A stretch of 64,000 bases of DNA from Nymphaea colorata (Eukaryota; Streptophyta; Magnoliopsida; Nymphaeales; Nymphaeaceae), in the NCBI RefSeq assembly GCF_008831285.2, contig NC_045139.1, positions 14,676,354 through 14,740,353 of the forward strand, in the 5' to 3' direction. Under the pieces are notes generated by a model. The model searched no databases. It had not been told where the DNA came from and saw nothing but the letters and a program-made list of their open reading frames with translations. Both the position numbers and the translations under genes were made by a program. The first letter of the stretch is position 1. Each line of letters begins with the position of its first letter. Positions 33,543 through 47,980 of this stretch are shown one piece after another.

Positions 33543-36500
33543 TTTTGATGTTTGTCTTTTGTACTTAAATTTTGTTCTCTTTTAGATTTGTCACTTTCTT
33601 TACAATTTACTTTTAAATTTTTTTCTACAAGCTTTTCAGCTACGCGTGCCTCTCAATGGACCATTCCAAAGCCAGGACGTCCATTATCGAGAAATTCAGA
33701 ACCGAGTCGAGAAGAAATACGCGGAATTTATTTTCTCACTCGCAATAACAGGAAAAGGATTTACTCTAAGTCCAGGACTTGTCATTCTCACCATGTTTCA
33801 AAAGGTTCATATGAAAACTCACCAATAATCCTTCATATGAAAAGAAAATACTTTTTACCCATTCTACCGTGCAACATGAGCAGTTTAATTATTTAGTTAA
33901 CTACAGTTAATCTAGATAAAATCCCTATTTCAAGTTCAGCAAACAGTTGGCTCATGAAAAAACCATGAACCGTTCTGCATCATCGTGGTTGAGGTCTACT
34001 TGAAGGATCATTATTAACCTTTCAACTCAACTCGAGAGTTTCAGCATAGCTGGTCAGGCCAATTGGCCGCTAGTTCAATTTTTATGGGCATCAAATTTTT
34101 GCTCTTGCCAAAGTGTGCGCCTTAGGGCCTTGTGGAGGGAATATCTATGTGGTTCTACTTCGCCAGACGAACAGCACTCTCGCAAGACTATATTTACCAA
34201 AAGCAGGCTCGGTACCCTAAAGAGATGAGAAGTTGGGTGAAAGCTTCGACTCTTCTCTAAGCAATACTCCTCGTCACCCATAACAAAACTACCATTAATC
34301 ATTTTCAGACATTCATCACTTTATCCAACTTGAGAACTGCCTTTATTTTGGGAGAAATTAAAGAGACGAGGACTTGTCTGCAATTTCATGCAAAGCATGG
34401 GATCTCCCCATGAAAATCCCCAACTGGATGCTATGACATGCATGGGATGCATGTGAAGAAACCCTAAATCCTTGAGCAGATGTGCCATTAATGAGGATGC
34501 TCAGCTGCACATCCCGTTTTCACTTTTGCTACTCCGAGAGAAGGGGAGGACCACATTTCTCAGGCTTCTGCTTCTGCTGTGCAGAGAAAGCACCCCCTCA
34601 TAAAAAAGAGTACCAATCTTTCAGGTCTAGGTTTAGGGTCAGGACCCTAGGGTCAGGCTCATTGTTCAGGTCACCAGTAATAGGTACAGCTTATGGAAAG
34701 TGGAATCTCCTTCAGTTTTGTGAGTTAATGGCACTAATTGTGGGTGTGGAAAGTTATGATGAAGGGCCAAACATGAAGTTACTGTGTTGCCACAGTTGTC
34801 CCTCCCATTCTTCTTCAGTTTTCTTGGTTTCTTCATTTAGACAAAAAAAGAAGCACAGGAATGAAGAGGGGGGAACAGTTTTTTTGGAGGCGCAATTGCT
34901 AGGAAGAGAAAAAGAACAAAGAGAAGGGGGGAGATATTCATGCTCTCAGGACTGAAAATAGCAGTTAGTTGCACATCAATTCTTTGGGTTGGATTGGGAT
35001 GTAATCCCCAGGGATCAACCAGAACTGTGTGCTTCTCAGGTTCAACCAAGAATGGCAAAAGAAAAAAAAATAGTTAGTTTAATGTGTGTGTGAGAGAGAG
35101 AGAGAGAAAGAAAACCAAGTCACCAGTTCTTGCCAAGGAAACCCATTTTTGGCAATTGCTAGAAGCATTTAGGTATGAGAATTGACCAAGTGGTGCGCCT
35201 TCCACCATCAGGTACCCATTCTGGCTAAGTTGGGCTCACTTAATGCAGGCAAAGAGTATTTTTTTTAATCACTTACCTTGGTTTTTATAGCATATTGATG
35301 GATCTGTTATTTCTCATTTAGAAGTAATAGGTGTTCGGATTCACTAAAATATGATTTTCATGTATAATATCTTGTATGTTAAAGTTATATGTATATAAAC
35401 ATTTTCAAATAAAAAAAAACATATGTGAATTAATATATATGCCTACGTATCAGTCAAACAAACAAGCATTTATGTGAACAAATCAAAATTGTTGAAAAAC
35501 CATCAAGAAACTAAAGATAGCGATCCACATATCTTTCATTAATTTCAACGATATTATGAGGGAGGCGACAAAAATACAGCGACTCTCGTTTAAAACTAAA
35601 TGGATTGAAATAAATCTTTAGATTGCTATGAATCTGTATATTATATCCAGATGAACAGAAAAATATGGATCTCCTGCAACTTGCTTGAAGGTCGTGAGAG
35701 AACCAAGTGAAGGGGAAGAGTTTTTTCTTCTGGCTCTTATTCTATGAGCTCATTAGTCACCAACTACTGTGTGACGAGACGCGTATAGTTTGTTGAAAGA
35801 ATAAGAAGCTTCCTTCCAATATCCAAATTCCCCCCTGGTGCCAGAGTGTACAAACTAGGCCACGTAGAGTAGGATTTTGAATTGCATAACACACTTCAAG
35901 GAAGATATGGACAGGGCAACACGATACACATTCAAAGCACTGGTCCCTTTGCTCGATATGACCAAGTACGGGAAACTGTCTCCTTTGTGTCCAAGCATGT
36001 AGATATGGCAATAATAAAGTTGGAAATTTAACGATTATATATATATATATATATAAATATAATGTGAAACTTTTATTACAAATATTTTTAACGTGAACTT
36101 GGTTCTTGGTTTTTGTGTCTGACTTAAGGATTACCGGATAATGGATATACATATAAAAGATTATCCTGTTATATATGGAAGGACCAGACTAGCTTAAATG
36201 CATATCAAATATTTTTGAATAAATGTTTAACATGCCACCGTGTTTATGATTATTAGTTTAGTACGAACTATATTTTTGAAAGTCATTTTCATGAAAGCAT
36301 TGTTTTTTTTTTTTTTAGTTTACGACAGTTTAGTGTAGCTTCACTTGTCATATTATTGAACTTGTCAAGATCGAGCTACTAAAAAGTAGAACTGCCAAAC
36401 CCTAGCTTCCTCTACTATTTTTATCTTTGATTAGAATATTCACTAATAGGAACTGTCAACAGACTAGCTTCCTTTACTATTTTTATAAAATATTCACATT

Positions 36501-38480
36501 TATGTAGTCAATGGGGAGAAGAAGGATAAAAAGAGGTATGCCAATAATGAATTCTTTCAACTAATAGTTAACATTACTTTGTAGTACACTGCCATTATAA
36601 TATTGCAGGTTTTATTTTTGTTTGGAATTATGAATGCATCAAAACTTTATTTCACTACCTTATTAAGACAAAAAGAATGGCTGTATTTTTCGGAACAAGT
36701 AATCTAAGAATACCTTGTTTATTAACGATGAAATTGTGTTCTTCAAAAACACATCACAAAGACATGTATACGGATCTTACGATCTTCACCTTCCTCCTGA
36801 AGTCATGAATGCATAAGAGTGAGTACCATGCTTTACGTGAACAATGCCATGAAAAAGGCTGTGATGTAGAGCAAGGGGACACCATAAAGAAATATTGAAA
36901 AACCCTCGGCCGCCCATTTGAATTGTAGGAAACACATTGTTGCGTGTTAATTTTTTTAGAAAAAATTTAAATAACTCCCTAAGGTAAGGCTTCAATTTGA
37001 AACACTTTTCGAAATCACAAGTTCGAAATCACCACCTATTTTCCACCTTTGGTGGTCACGTCCATTCTACTACATGTGCAGGAAAAGCGTTCCACTGGCG
37101 AAAGGCAGTCAGTGTGGTCAGGATCCAACTCATTGCCACTTCATTTGATCAGAGTGCGACTCCAAACGAGGGGCCTCTTCTCGTCCCCATTTTCTGCTTT
37201 TGAAGGTGAACAAGCGCTGGCGAAGCTTGGCAGGATTTACATGTGAGTGCCGTCAAAATGATTCCATGCCGTTGCCAATTTTTGTCCCTTTCATTGATGC
37301 TGGTGAAAAAAAGTGAGGGTATACATGTGGTTATTATTATTATTATTTTTTTAAATTTCATGTCATTTGCAAAAGATGTATGTGACCAATCTTCCGCTAT
37401 GGTTTACAGCAACGCAAAATAAAACAAAAATATCATCCAGCTACAAAGATAATTGCCTGATTTCAATTCATTTCTCTTTATGTAAGATGCATTTTTATAT
37501 AACTAAAAGTGGGTGATCAAATCCTCTAGCCATCAGACTGCATGTGTTTGAGGCAGAAGCCTATGTAATATTTGTGCACATTTCAAGTATGCGTGTTTGT
37601 GGGCGCATGCACAGACACACACATATAAGGTAATATTTGTGAAGATGATATGCAATTAAAACCCATAATTCACCTTTCCCTCTCTCTCTCTGTCTCCCTT
37701 TTTATATATATAAAGAGAAAGTGAATGATGCATTTTACTTATTCACGGAGACACATATGTGCGCCAGACTATTTTCTTTAGAATTACATATTGTTAAAGC
37801 TGTGAAAAGCCGTAGCTTAAAGTACATGGACATTTTTTTTGAAAATTGTTCAGTAAATGAATTTATTTTAAAATAATTTCCTGGTGAATAAGAAAGGTTT
37901 TTCCCCAGGTCGGAGAAAAGAATTACGATTAATGACTGGACTCAAAAAAGAAAAAAAAAAAAGAGGGGGAGAGAGAGGAAAAGGAGCATCTCCCACGGAT
38001 TTCATGGTGTCTACGCGGACATCGCCGTCTTCTCATTTAATGCGGAGATAATAAGCGCCGCTGAACTTTTAACCCCATCTGCACGCCTTTCTAGCTTTCA
38101 CTCCCTTTTCTTTTTTCTTAAAAATGAAAAAAGAAGAAGAAGAACACAGGAGAGTTCTCTCTCTCTCCGCTTCTTCTCCTGGCAGCTGTTTGTCCGTGAA
38201 AAGACAATGGTACAAAGGGCTTCTGAAACGTCCGTAGGCCGTCCCACCCGCCGCTCCTGCCATCTCTAGGTCTCTTCTTACTACCTCCCTCCCTACTGCC
38301 CTTCTCTTGTACTACCACTTTAATTTTTCCTTTACCTTTTCCACTTCTTTTTTCTCACATCTTTCTTGTCTTATTGTGTATATTTATATTATCTATATCA
38401 TTCGTATATTTATATTATATCAGCTTGCTGTAGTTGTGCTTTTATGTACAGAGGAAACTGATCTCATGAAATTAAATTCA
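31050..38480. other. Intergenic region, no supported gene
   Basis: About 7.4 kb. It holds three short copies of a TGTAAACAAAAGGA-like motif (31139-31205), a (TA)n tract near 31908-31930, a dense microsatellite cluster (33180-33539), and a (TA)n tract near 36038-36054. The longest open frame is 34482-34955 (+, 157 codons), cysteine-rich at the start, with no recognised domain. Frames at 31399-31611, 31621-31890, 32011-32307 and 33646-33828 have somewhat protein-like texture but no family I can name. Plastid or mitochondrial origin for some of these is possible but unproven. Confidence 0.5.
33180..33539. repeat. Microsatellite cluster: (TC)n(TG)n, (TA)n, (GA)n
   Basis: Within 360 bp lie (TC)n followed by (TG)n at about 33180-33217, (TA)n at about 33300-33327 and (GA)n at about 33507-33539. 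The (TC)n and (GA)n tracts are complementary and could pair in a transcript. Confidence 0.95.
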
Positions 38481-38577
38481 ATGTTGTCATGAATGTTGTT
38501 TTACTGTGCTATTGAGGTCGTGGGTTATGGCGTGGTAATAACAGGCAAAAGAACGGGTGCTTTGAAAGGTGGAATCT

Positions 38578-38584
38578 TATATAA
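38578..38584 (+). promoter_or_regulatory. Candidate TATA box of the first MIR167 gene
   Basis: TATATAA lies 217 bp before the hairpin. A start site about 30 bp downstream would place the hairpin near the 5' end of the primary transcript, as is common for plant MIR genes. Confidence 0.35.
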
Positions 38585-38794
38585 CTAACATCGATGAATG
38601 CCTCTGGAGGCTGTCGTCTTCTATCCGTGAGTTTTTTTAATAAGCGCTTTTCTTTTTCCCTGCTGGATTTCCTTCCTTCCTTCCCCGTCTTATTATTATC
38701 GTCCCCCTCGCTTCTTCCCCTTCGTCTCCTGCCTTTTCTTTCCTTCTTTTTTCACAGAGAGAGAGGTAGAGGGTGATGGTGAGTCATGTGAAGT

Positions 38795-38906
38795 GCCATG
38801 AGAGAATCGGTGAAGCTGCCAGCATGATCTGGCCTGCCCTGATGCCTTTAATGGCTGAACTCGGCTAGGTCATGCTCTGACAGCCTCACCTCTTCTCCTC
38901 CTTGGC
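38795..38906 (+). ncRNA. MIR167: MIR167 precursor hairpin, copy 1
   Basis: The 22-nt segment 38811-38832 begins TGAAGCTGCCAGCATGATCT and ends GG, an exact miR167 with the GG ending known from several plants. The opposite arm, about 38867-38888, reads GGTCATGCT-CTGACAGCCTCA and pairs with it with the small internal loop and G:U pairs typical of miR167 duplexes. Pairing continues below the duplex: GCCATGAGAGAATCGG against the complement of TCTTCTCCTCCTTGGC. The loop is about 34 nt. miR167 guides cleavage of ARF6 and ARF8 mRNAs, controlling auxin response in flower and root development. A GTAAGT donor-like site at 38975 suggests the primary transcript may be spliced downstream. Confidence 0.96.
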
Positions 38907-41278
38907 AACCCCCTAACTTCTTCTTGGTGCAATCCATTCGGCAGCCATGCATACACAGCGACATGCACAGCCGTGTAAGTTTTTTCCATTCTTTCTTTTA
39001 TTCTGTTTCTCTTGTCGCCTTAGGTCCTTAGCCAACCAAGTTGGTTGCTCATTGTTTATTTTCTCTTACTCCCCATTTTTGACCTCTGCTCCTCTTGCCA
39101 AGTTGGTGAACAGTCGGCGTTTCCTTCTTCTTTCCCCGCTCTCTATTACTCTATATGCTGATAAGTTAGACAGAAGTGGTGTTCCTTCATATTATTTGTT
39201 GTGTAACAGTTATATTTTGAATCTGAATCCTTAAAAGTTTGAGCACCTTTTCTTCAATATGCCTTTTCGCTTCTCTTTGGAAAAATAAATTGTTACCACC
39301 ATCAAATCGTGCATCACACTGGCTTTTTCTTTTCTGGCCGACATTCTTTGACACTTATTTTATCCCTTTGATGTGTCCTGATTTGAGATCGTTTCCTCAT
39401 AAATTTATATATAAATTAATCTCATTCGCCATTCAGGAGTCTTGCATCACTTCACCACAAGACCCAACTCGATTGTCTGTGGAAGTGTTTTATTCGTCTC
39501 CAACTTGGTTGTCCAGTTGCCTTGTTTTCCTTGTTTTAGTGCCTACAAAACCTTCCGGAGAAAGGGAAGCCCCAACCAGATTTGCTTCGTTGTAGGAGTT
39601 TAAGGTCTCAAATTCTTAGTCTCAAATTTCCTTTTCCCTGCATTTTTCCTTCGCTTATGTTCGTTCATATTCAGGTGTAGTGTTCCCATTTCTCTGACTC
39701 TAGTGTTGTTTTTTATTTTCTCCTTCTTTCCCTTGTGACTCTGCTTACCCCGAAATCACTGTAAAAAATTAGTGGAAATCCGTTTGATGCCTTTTTATTT
39801 TCCTCGCATGCATTGCCGATTAAGCAGGTGTCTCTTTCGCTTGTACGGGGACAAGGGGGCCTTCTGCAACTACTCTGAAATATCCGTAGGGCTTTATGGC
39901 TCTATCTATTTGTACCCCTTTGCACTTCATCTTTTAGCTGTCGGTAGAGATCTGTTTGGTTCAATTCGGCTACCAAAAAGTGTTAATTTGTGTTGCAATA
40001 ATTCAATCTTAAAAATGGATATTTGGTTAATCGGGAATAGCTTGCTCAATAGTTAAAGAGCCAAGCAAATCATTCATCTGCAGCCGCTGTCCTGCATTCA
40101 GAACCTAGATTGGTTAGAGTGGGAAACATTCGATCGTGTGATTACTCGGATACGTGTGACTATTCTTTTCTACGACATTTGAAAGAAGAAGAGGACGGTC
40201 ATTGGTTTCCTGACTAATTTGAAATAATTGAATTCTTTGTCTAACTCTTCCTGCGACATGCAGATTAAGTGACACTTTCCCTCTTCTTTCTCTCTACAGA
40301 AGTAAGTTCATCCTAAACCCCGTTTCTTGAAGTAATTTTTGTTTCATTTTTTTTCCTTTTTTAGTGCTTCCAACCTCTTTTCCCATTGTAATATCGTTCA
40401 CTCTTTCTCTCTGACACACACACACTCACACGCACACACACAGACACACACACACACAATCGGTTTATGAACGGATCCTTTCTCTGCCCATTAGAGTTGG
40501 ACGAAAAATTTTGTGCTTTTGGTATTGGGTTCCGCATGTCACATTATGTGTGTCTTTACGATTGTTGGGAACGCTAATGGACAATTGGAAAGGATAATGG
40601 ACTGTTGGGTGTCCCTATTTTGCTAGTGTAGCATCATCACAAAGAACCCGAGTACCTCACCCTTTCCTTCCTTGCCGGTGATGCAGGTTTTTACTGATGC
40701 CAATACTACGATTTGTAGACTTCTGGCTTAATTTTTGGTGTTCTCCTGTGTGCATTTCTTGCCCTCTTATACTCATTCTTTTGACTCCAACCGTAGACGT
40801 GCACGTTTCTGAATTCTTTGATGGTTAATCATTCTTCACTAACTCTAATTTGCTGATGTGCGGCCACTGGAATGATATCTTGTGTTTGTCCCCTTTGTCC
40901 AGTGCCGATTCTATACTCTTCATGCATGTAAATGGTGTCATGCATTGTTTCATGTAGTGCGACTCATGGGTTGGTTAGATTCTTGTAATCACATTCTTGG
41001 CGGGTTGTCTCGTTCCATATCAAATATAAACTAATTTTTATCGTTAGACTTGTGCAAAATTTTATTATTAATTGATCGAGATCGGGGATGCTATTCTGTT
41101 TTAGTACCATTCTTTACTTCAATGAAACCCTTTCAATATAGTTTATGTTATTGAAATATCTTGTTCCTCTCTGTCGATTTCTTATGAAATTAGTTGCAGG
41201 GCTTTTGTAAATCGTGCTGCACGAAACAAAAGCAATCTATTGATTTTGTTTGACGTCTCTGCAATTTATCTGCCATTT

Positions 41279-41352
41279 GAACGGTAAGATAAGACCACGA
41301 AATCAAAGACGTCTCATCTGCCGTTTAATTTCGTGGTCTAATCTTACAGTTC
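41279..41352. repeat. Inverted repeat, 25-bp arms, 24-nt loop
   Basis: The arm 41279-41303 (GAACGGTAAGATAAGACCAC and five more bases) and the arm 41328-41352 are complementary at 23 of 25 positions. The loop contains GACGTCTC, and further GACGTCT copies flank the stem at about 41252 and 41371. It could be a short foldback element or a hairpin RNA. Confidence 0.9.
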
Positions 41353-44300
41353 ATCTGCTGCGCAACTTATAAGACGTCTTTGATGTTATTATTACCAGTG
41401 CATTTCTTGGTCTAAGATGGTGGCATCTGATAGTTTTCGACCGTTAGGACCTCCAATTCCTATGATTTAATGGGCGCCTCCGCTATGATTTTCTGTATGG
41501 CCTATTCATGTGAGGTCTTGGTGACCTAGAACGTTCACACACCACTTTAATATATATATATGCAATTGAGACTTCAATTCTTTGTGACTCGTATAAACTT
41601 GCTTCAACTGTTGACTTCAGTAGTACGTCTCTATTTTTATTCCGATCATGCACGCTTTGGGTAAGCTTCCCTGCAAGATCACTATCATTTATAGATCAAA
41701 TTGAAGGTCATTTAACTTGATAACCGCTTTTCCTCTTGTGTCCAATCGGTAGGTGTGAATGGAATGGAACCAGAGCATCTTTTCCTTGTTGATACAAAAA
41801 GACTTGAGATCAGGTTCTTAATAGACGCGTATTTTTCCTTCCTTTTGAAGGAAAAAGATGTTTTCCTCTTCCGTCGGTTTCACCGCTGGAAAATCCAGTT
41901 TTTCTTTCGGGGCTGGTTGTTTTACTGGTGTATATTCGGACACACACAAGTTATCTTTGCGAAAGGTGAACTTGGGAGATGCTCGATTTTCTTTTCAAAT
42001 GGTTAATTTGAGAGGCGCCTTTTAAATTACTTAATACACATTCTTTTAGAGATGGATACGATTGATTTCATCTGAAAAAAAAAACGGATAGGTTATGTTA
42101 AAGGGGTGAGAAATGAAGGATACAATTTGTCGAATTTTTTCATGTACGTGTGTGTGTGTAGCAAGTTTCACTTTCAAATTCAATCAAATCAATTCAAATA
42201 GTTGTTGTCAGGGAGATTCACAAAAAGGAATACAACTAAACCACTGGGGGGTGATTTTCAAACTGTGCATGCGTTTTGTCCATACTTAGGAAAGTTGTAT
42301 ATGGGCAGGTGGTAGTCAAACTTTCTCAAGCACCTAACTCCTAAAAGTTAAGGGTACCCATTGGAGAGAGGCCATTTAACCTGCATTTGTTTTTCCATTC
42401 CCTTCAATTGCATGCCTGCCTATCTCAACTTCTTTTTAGGTCTCAACAACGCAGGTCTAGTTTCTTGTCCTCATTATAAACTTTTGTGTGCCTTGGCGGT
42501 CATTTTAGACTGCTACTGAATGAATATTCTCTTTATCTTCGTTTTTGAAGAAAGCAAAACTGAAAAAACTAGTAAGATATGGAGCGATTTTACTTTTGGC
42601 ATCCTTGATTGAAACAAACAACCACGTACATGACTCAGTGGTCACATTTCATTTGTCTTCTCCTTTTGTCTCTCTCCATAAAACCTTTAGCGTGGCATCA
42701 TATCAGCACGACGTTGACAGAGGATGTCCGGCACCGTTGACGGCAGGGGACCAAAGTCGGAGCACTGCTTTTGACGAATGGCGAGTCTAGTTCTTGCCGT
42801 CGACGGTGTTGCTGTTCTATCATCCGCCCGGAAAGGATGGGTCTTGGAGGTCGTTGTTCGTAGCCGTTGCGCTTCTTGAATCAGCGAGGGAAGGAACCGG
42901 GGATGGAAATCCTCTCCGTCAGCCACCGGCCATGCAGGCAGAAGGACGACGCCGTTCACCGGTGCTCTTGTAGTTATTAAACCCGTGCTAAGATGTGAAC
43001 GTGACAGCGGTACCAGGACTTCCCTTCTCTAAAATCTTCATTATGATTTTTTAATTGTAACAGACGTTGATGTTTACTTGAGACTGCCCGCAATAAATAA
43101 ACTCATGATGCTGTCCTGCGCAATAAATTGGTAAACGAGAACTGAGCTTTTATATGGCGCGTCCATTTAGAGTTGCAGATAGGGTTGTGAAGGATCATGG
43201 GGTTTGTTGGCATGGAAGTTCACAATTGATTTTCATGCTCAGTTGTGAGCAGTGAATTTCTTGCCAACTTCACGTCTTTCTCTTTTTAGTTTCCAGTTTG
43301 ACACAAGGGGAGAGAGAGAGAGGGACACAGAGTTGCAACTTAGTATCATGGGGCGTGTGATACACTCCATTTGGTTATGATCCTCCTGTGTGATCGTCAA
43401 TTTGGACCTTTATGATCAAAATTTATTAATCTCCATATTATAACACATGAATTTATGCGTTCATGGCTCCTGTGCTGCAGATTTGTGTTGCATGCATTTA
43501 TGCCCATCATCATATGGATCAACCAGAGTTTCTCATTTCGATTCTGTACATTTTCTCTAATGGAAATTAGCCGACTTCCCGACGTTCGCTTCTCCAACAT
43601 CTTCTTGCTTAATTTATTTAAGGATGCCCACGTTAAAGATGGTCGAGAGTTCGATTCCCGTCTCTTCAATAAACTTCCCTCGCACGCTGGAAATCCTCGG
43701 GGTTGTCTATCTACTTGCTTCCAACATTTTTGTCAATGGTGGTTTTGGCTCAAGTGATTTTGTTAGAAAAACTCTGTCAAGAATTCTCGGTATAGCAGTT
43801 CTCACATTCATTTTTCATAAATATAGAGTGGTTAGAGCACCAAAGAACAGAAATGGAAAGTGATGTTAAGCCATGCAACTACCTCCTTAAGTGATATTAA
43901 AGTGCAAGGATAGTTAAGCGCATTAATGATTATCACAGATCCAGTTACGGCGGTTAGATAAGATGTAGAGCAGGAGATTAAATTGTGAATTAAATGATTT
44001 CATGTGCCCTTGGGGCTTGCTTGCTTACTTACTTTGCTGGCCCATCTCAATCTAATTCACATGTTCTTTCTTACACCTAACTGGACAATGAGGTTAGAAC
44101 AAAATTGATAATAAGTTCAATTGTATCATCATAATCAACCTCCCCGTAATAATTTGAAAATCAATAGATAACCGATGGAATAACCGATAGTTTTACCGCA
44201 AAGACCTGAGTTCTAATGCCTTTTACTGCACTAATTTGACATCTAGTCATGATCACTCAGTACATACGATGTTGCCTTCACAAGACAATCTAGATGAGGT

Positions 44301-47300
44301 TGCTATTAAGCGTCTGCCTCATGGAGCAGACCCCGTTAGCACATGGATATTGAACTTTAGTTAATGTTAAGAGGGCATTTGGCAAGAAGGAATTGAAAAG
44401 TATATTCCATATTCTCATTTCAAGAGACATAGTGGGATTATAGATTTCGTCTTTACATCCTACAGATCAAAATGTGTGGTTCATGAAATATGTGTTTTGA
44501 AAGCATTATTTCAAGACGCAAATATTTTTTTTTCTTACCAAATTCGTTTTTTAAGTTTTTCACTAAAAAACAATGCGTTGAAACTTGGAAAAGAAAAAGC
44601 AAGTAGACCCTATATTGTTTCAAGACAGCGAATGGGTTCCATGCACCTGGTTATGCAGGTGTACAATTTAAACTTTTATGGCAAAACCCAGAGCTATATT
44701 GGCAACCTAAGCACTGGCTCCCACACATAAATGTCATTTTCTCCCCTTCTTCAATTAAAACTTTGCATATATGTGCTTCCAACTTAAATATTTGGCACGG
44801 TCATAAATGATAAAGTATGCAGTACTTCTTAGGTTGGCATTGACGATCTCACTCATCCACAAATGGTGAGAAGCCCGTTTCACATCGTGGTTCATCCTTT
44901 ATGAAAGGTTAACGACTTATAACGTGCATTCCACCTTCATTTCCTGAAGTTCCACCTTTCCGCTTTTATTTTTCACAACGAAAGTAAATTACATTGTTCA
45001 GTTGAGATACCGTTCGATTTCCATGCTTCAGATCATGCCAATAAATCTAAGTATCTTTTCTCAGTAGCCTATTGACTGTCTGTCCAAATAGGCACTTTTG
45101 CTTTAGTAGGCAAAAGCTAATGGGGATTCGAATCACTAGCAGCAAGGGGATTAATGCAGTATCTTAAAAGCAATAGAAGATCGTAGGACCCACTTGAACT
45201 GACCTATTACCAACCCTGCCTTCTACACAGCAACTATGAAGGACAAAGGCGCCTGAAATATGAAAACCATAAGGATCAATCTGGGACATTTGATCAGCCC
45301 CTCTGTTTAAAAACAGCGGTGAAAATAAACTTTTTCGAGGGTAATTGACAGAGAGCAACTTAATTTCAATTTCAATTTCAATTCTCTCTCTCTCTCTCTC
45401 TCTCCAACCAGGGTATAGAGTAGCTAGTCCGACCTAAGACACATACACAATGCATCTCATGTTTGATTCGGATAGGCATTACATGTTGGTTGGTCATTGA
45501 GGTAAAGAAGCTGAGGGTGATGTCCTACAGTGTTGTGATTGCACCTCTCTTTCCCCCCCTACAGCCCCTCTCTCTCTCTCTATATATATATATTCTTCTT
45601 TCTCTGTCTCTCTCTGCCGCTAACAGTATGGAATATGTCAGATGCAGCAATATTCATGCTGTATCTTGTACCATAAGTACTTGGGTCGGTTCATGATACC
45701 GTCAATTTTGATGAGCATATTATATTCACAAGGATATTCGAATTACATAAGTATGTTGTTTTGACGTTGCGCCGGGGTCCATGGGGGTTGTACTTATGGT
45801 TCTCAAGGGTCCTTTCAGAAACTCCAAGTGGTTGGCTTGTGGTTTGAATGTGAGAAAGAAATTAGAGTCTAAAGCTTATGGGCAGCACCTTCACCAAGGG
45901 GGTGTCTGATTGCCCTCGATATACACTGATCAACATTGAAGATCCGTCATTTGAGATGAGACCTTTTCTCAACGCAAGAAGGAAAAGTAAGGATTTCAAG
46001 TGCAGATTTTAGGTCTGATTTAAAAACCTTAGTTTGATGAACCATAGACTTTATGGTGGATCTTTTGTCAAATCAGTAAAGTATGTCGCATCAGATTCAT
46101 TTCTTAGGTGCAGTTTCCTCATGCTGGAAATGAAGAGGAAAAGCTTTGTGAATTAAGATGTTTATTTTTATTGTCGTATATTATAGATTGGATCTTCTAT
46201 CTTAGTTTCTATATATATATGATCAGATTGGATCTTCTATTTTAGTTTATTGTATATTATATGATTTGTGCCAGTTGTTTATGCCACTTTTTATGTTCAA
46301 CCATAGAACTTCTATCTAGTCCTATTCACTACAAAGCTTGGAATATCTGAACCCAAAAATTTATAATAAGAGTCGCATAAGAAAAGATGACCTGCATCTC
46401 ATCCATACATGATCGTCGTTCTTTTGTCTGCAATAATCACAACTAATAAATTTACAAAATCAATATATATATATTATATATATAAACACCATACGCAAGT
46501 ATAACCATGGGAATCAAATAGGAGACTTATCTCATCTCGTACGTCCTGCCCACCCAGCTATGCTACGGTAAAGAAGAGATAGAAATAATATAATTAACCA
46601 TATCCAAAAGTTGACTTAACATTGATGTTTCCAAGAACGAGTTATCTCCAACTGATTAATTAAAAGTCTTTGCGTTTTTTAAATATTTTGCAACAAAAGA
46701 GAGTCATTAGAGTCCATAGCAGAAGATTATGGCGAGGTAAGCACTATCTTGAGAAAATAAAAACAAGATACTATAGTGACCCCTATATTATATCGTCATA
46801 AGCCAACTGGCCACCAAAAAAAGACGAATATATTTCACTAATCTCAAAGAAAGGACTCATGTTTCTGAGTTTTTCTAATAGAAATTTTACGGCAGCCAAA
46901 GGAGAATCTATAATCAACCCTTGTTGGAAGTTCAGTCTCACGACAGAAAATGCACCGATACCATTAAAGTATGCTGATTCGACTTAGAAGAAATCGTGAG
47001 AACTAAAAAAATCACCGTCCATTAGCCTCTTTCAACATGACAAACTTTAATCAAGCACTTAGAAGTTGCCTGGAAAAATATGGATCATAATATGAAATTC
47101 AAAAGCATGCTGCGCTTTTCTTATTGAATGATAAATGGTAGGCCAGGCAAAATTTTACTCAAATACAAAGATTATACGAGTCAGTACTTTGTTCTGAAAA
47201 TCTTCTATTCTAGTGCGAACGAGTTTATTTTAAGTCGTCAAAAACCGTCCGAAGAGATGCACTCCGTCCCTAAAAACCAGTCGCAAATGCAGTTTTTGTG

Positions 47301-47980
47301 ATAGTTTTTAATGACACAAAATAAAAAATTAACCATTTACCTATAAACACAACCTACTGATTTCATATATTCATATAGTTGGCGTCTCTGGACATTGGAC
47401 ATTGAGCCGCTTGGTTTACCACAAGCCAGTCTTTGCGTTTCCCGCTTATGTCGTTCTAGATCCAAACCCGTATCTTGTCTCTCTCAACAATTTAATATGG
47501 ATCTGGATTGCCTGCAGCTGGTTTGGTCGGACATTGAGCCAATTGGCAGTTCAAACAACATAAAGTTATAAAATATATATAGAAGAAATAATCAGTTTCT
47601 CTAACTATTGATTTTTTTTAGAAAGCAACTACATTAAATTTCATTAAAAACCATCAACATCAACGAGTTGGTGCCAATGTCCTTCAATTACTGATTACGT
47701 ACCAATCTGACCATAAATGCAGAGGCTGCTTTCGAAACTTTTAGCTTATTGTGCACATATAGAGCCATTTTCCCATTTCTCTGAATGAAAAGGAACCAAT
47801 GCCGAATAAGCAATTCAATTAATACAGAATATCAAAGGAAATTGATGGCGCGAGATGTGTGTGAGAGAGAGGGAGAGTTGCAGATTCTTTGTCTTTTGGA
47901 GAAGTTGGAAGGATTGCAGATACTTTGTCCTTCGGAGAACCAGTACACAAGAGATTAAGGTCGGAACATGTCTTAGCATG

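Noticed and set aside
34482-34955. 157-codon open frame, the longest in the gene-poor part
   Set aside because: It has no recognised domain, ordinary-looking flanks and no splice partners. A chance frame is more likely than a gene.
46118-46140. Possible miR167 target-mimic site (TCATGCTGG)
   Set aside because: Only nine bases match. The part that must pair with the 5' end of miR167 does not, so a functional site is unlikely.
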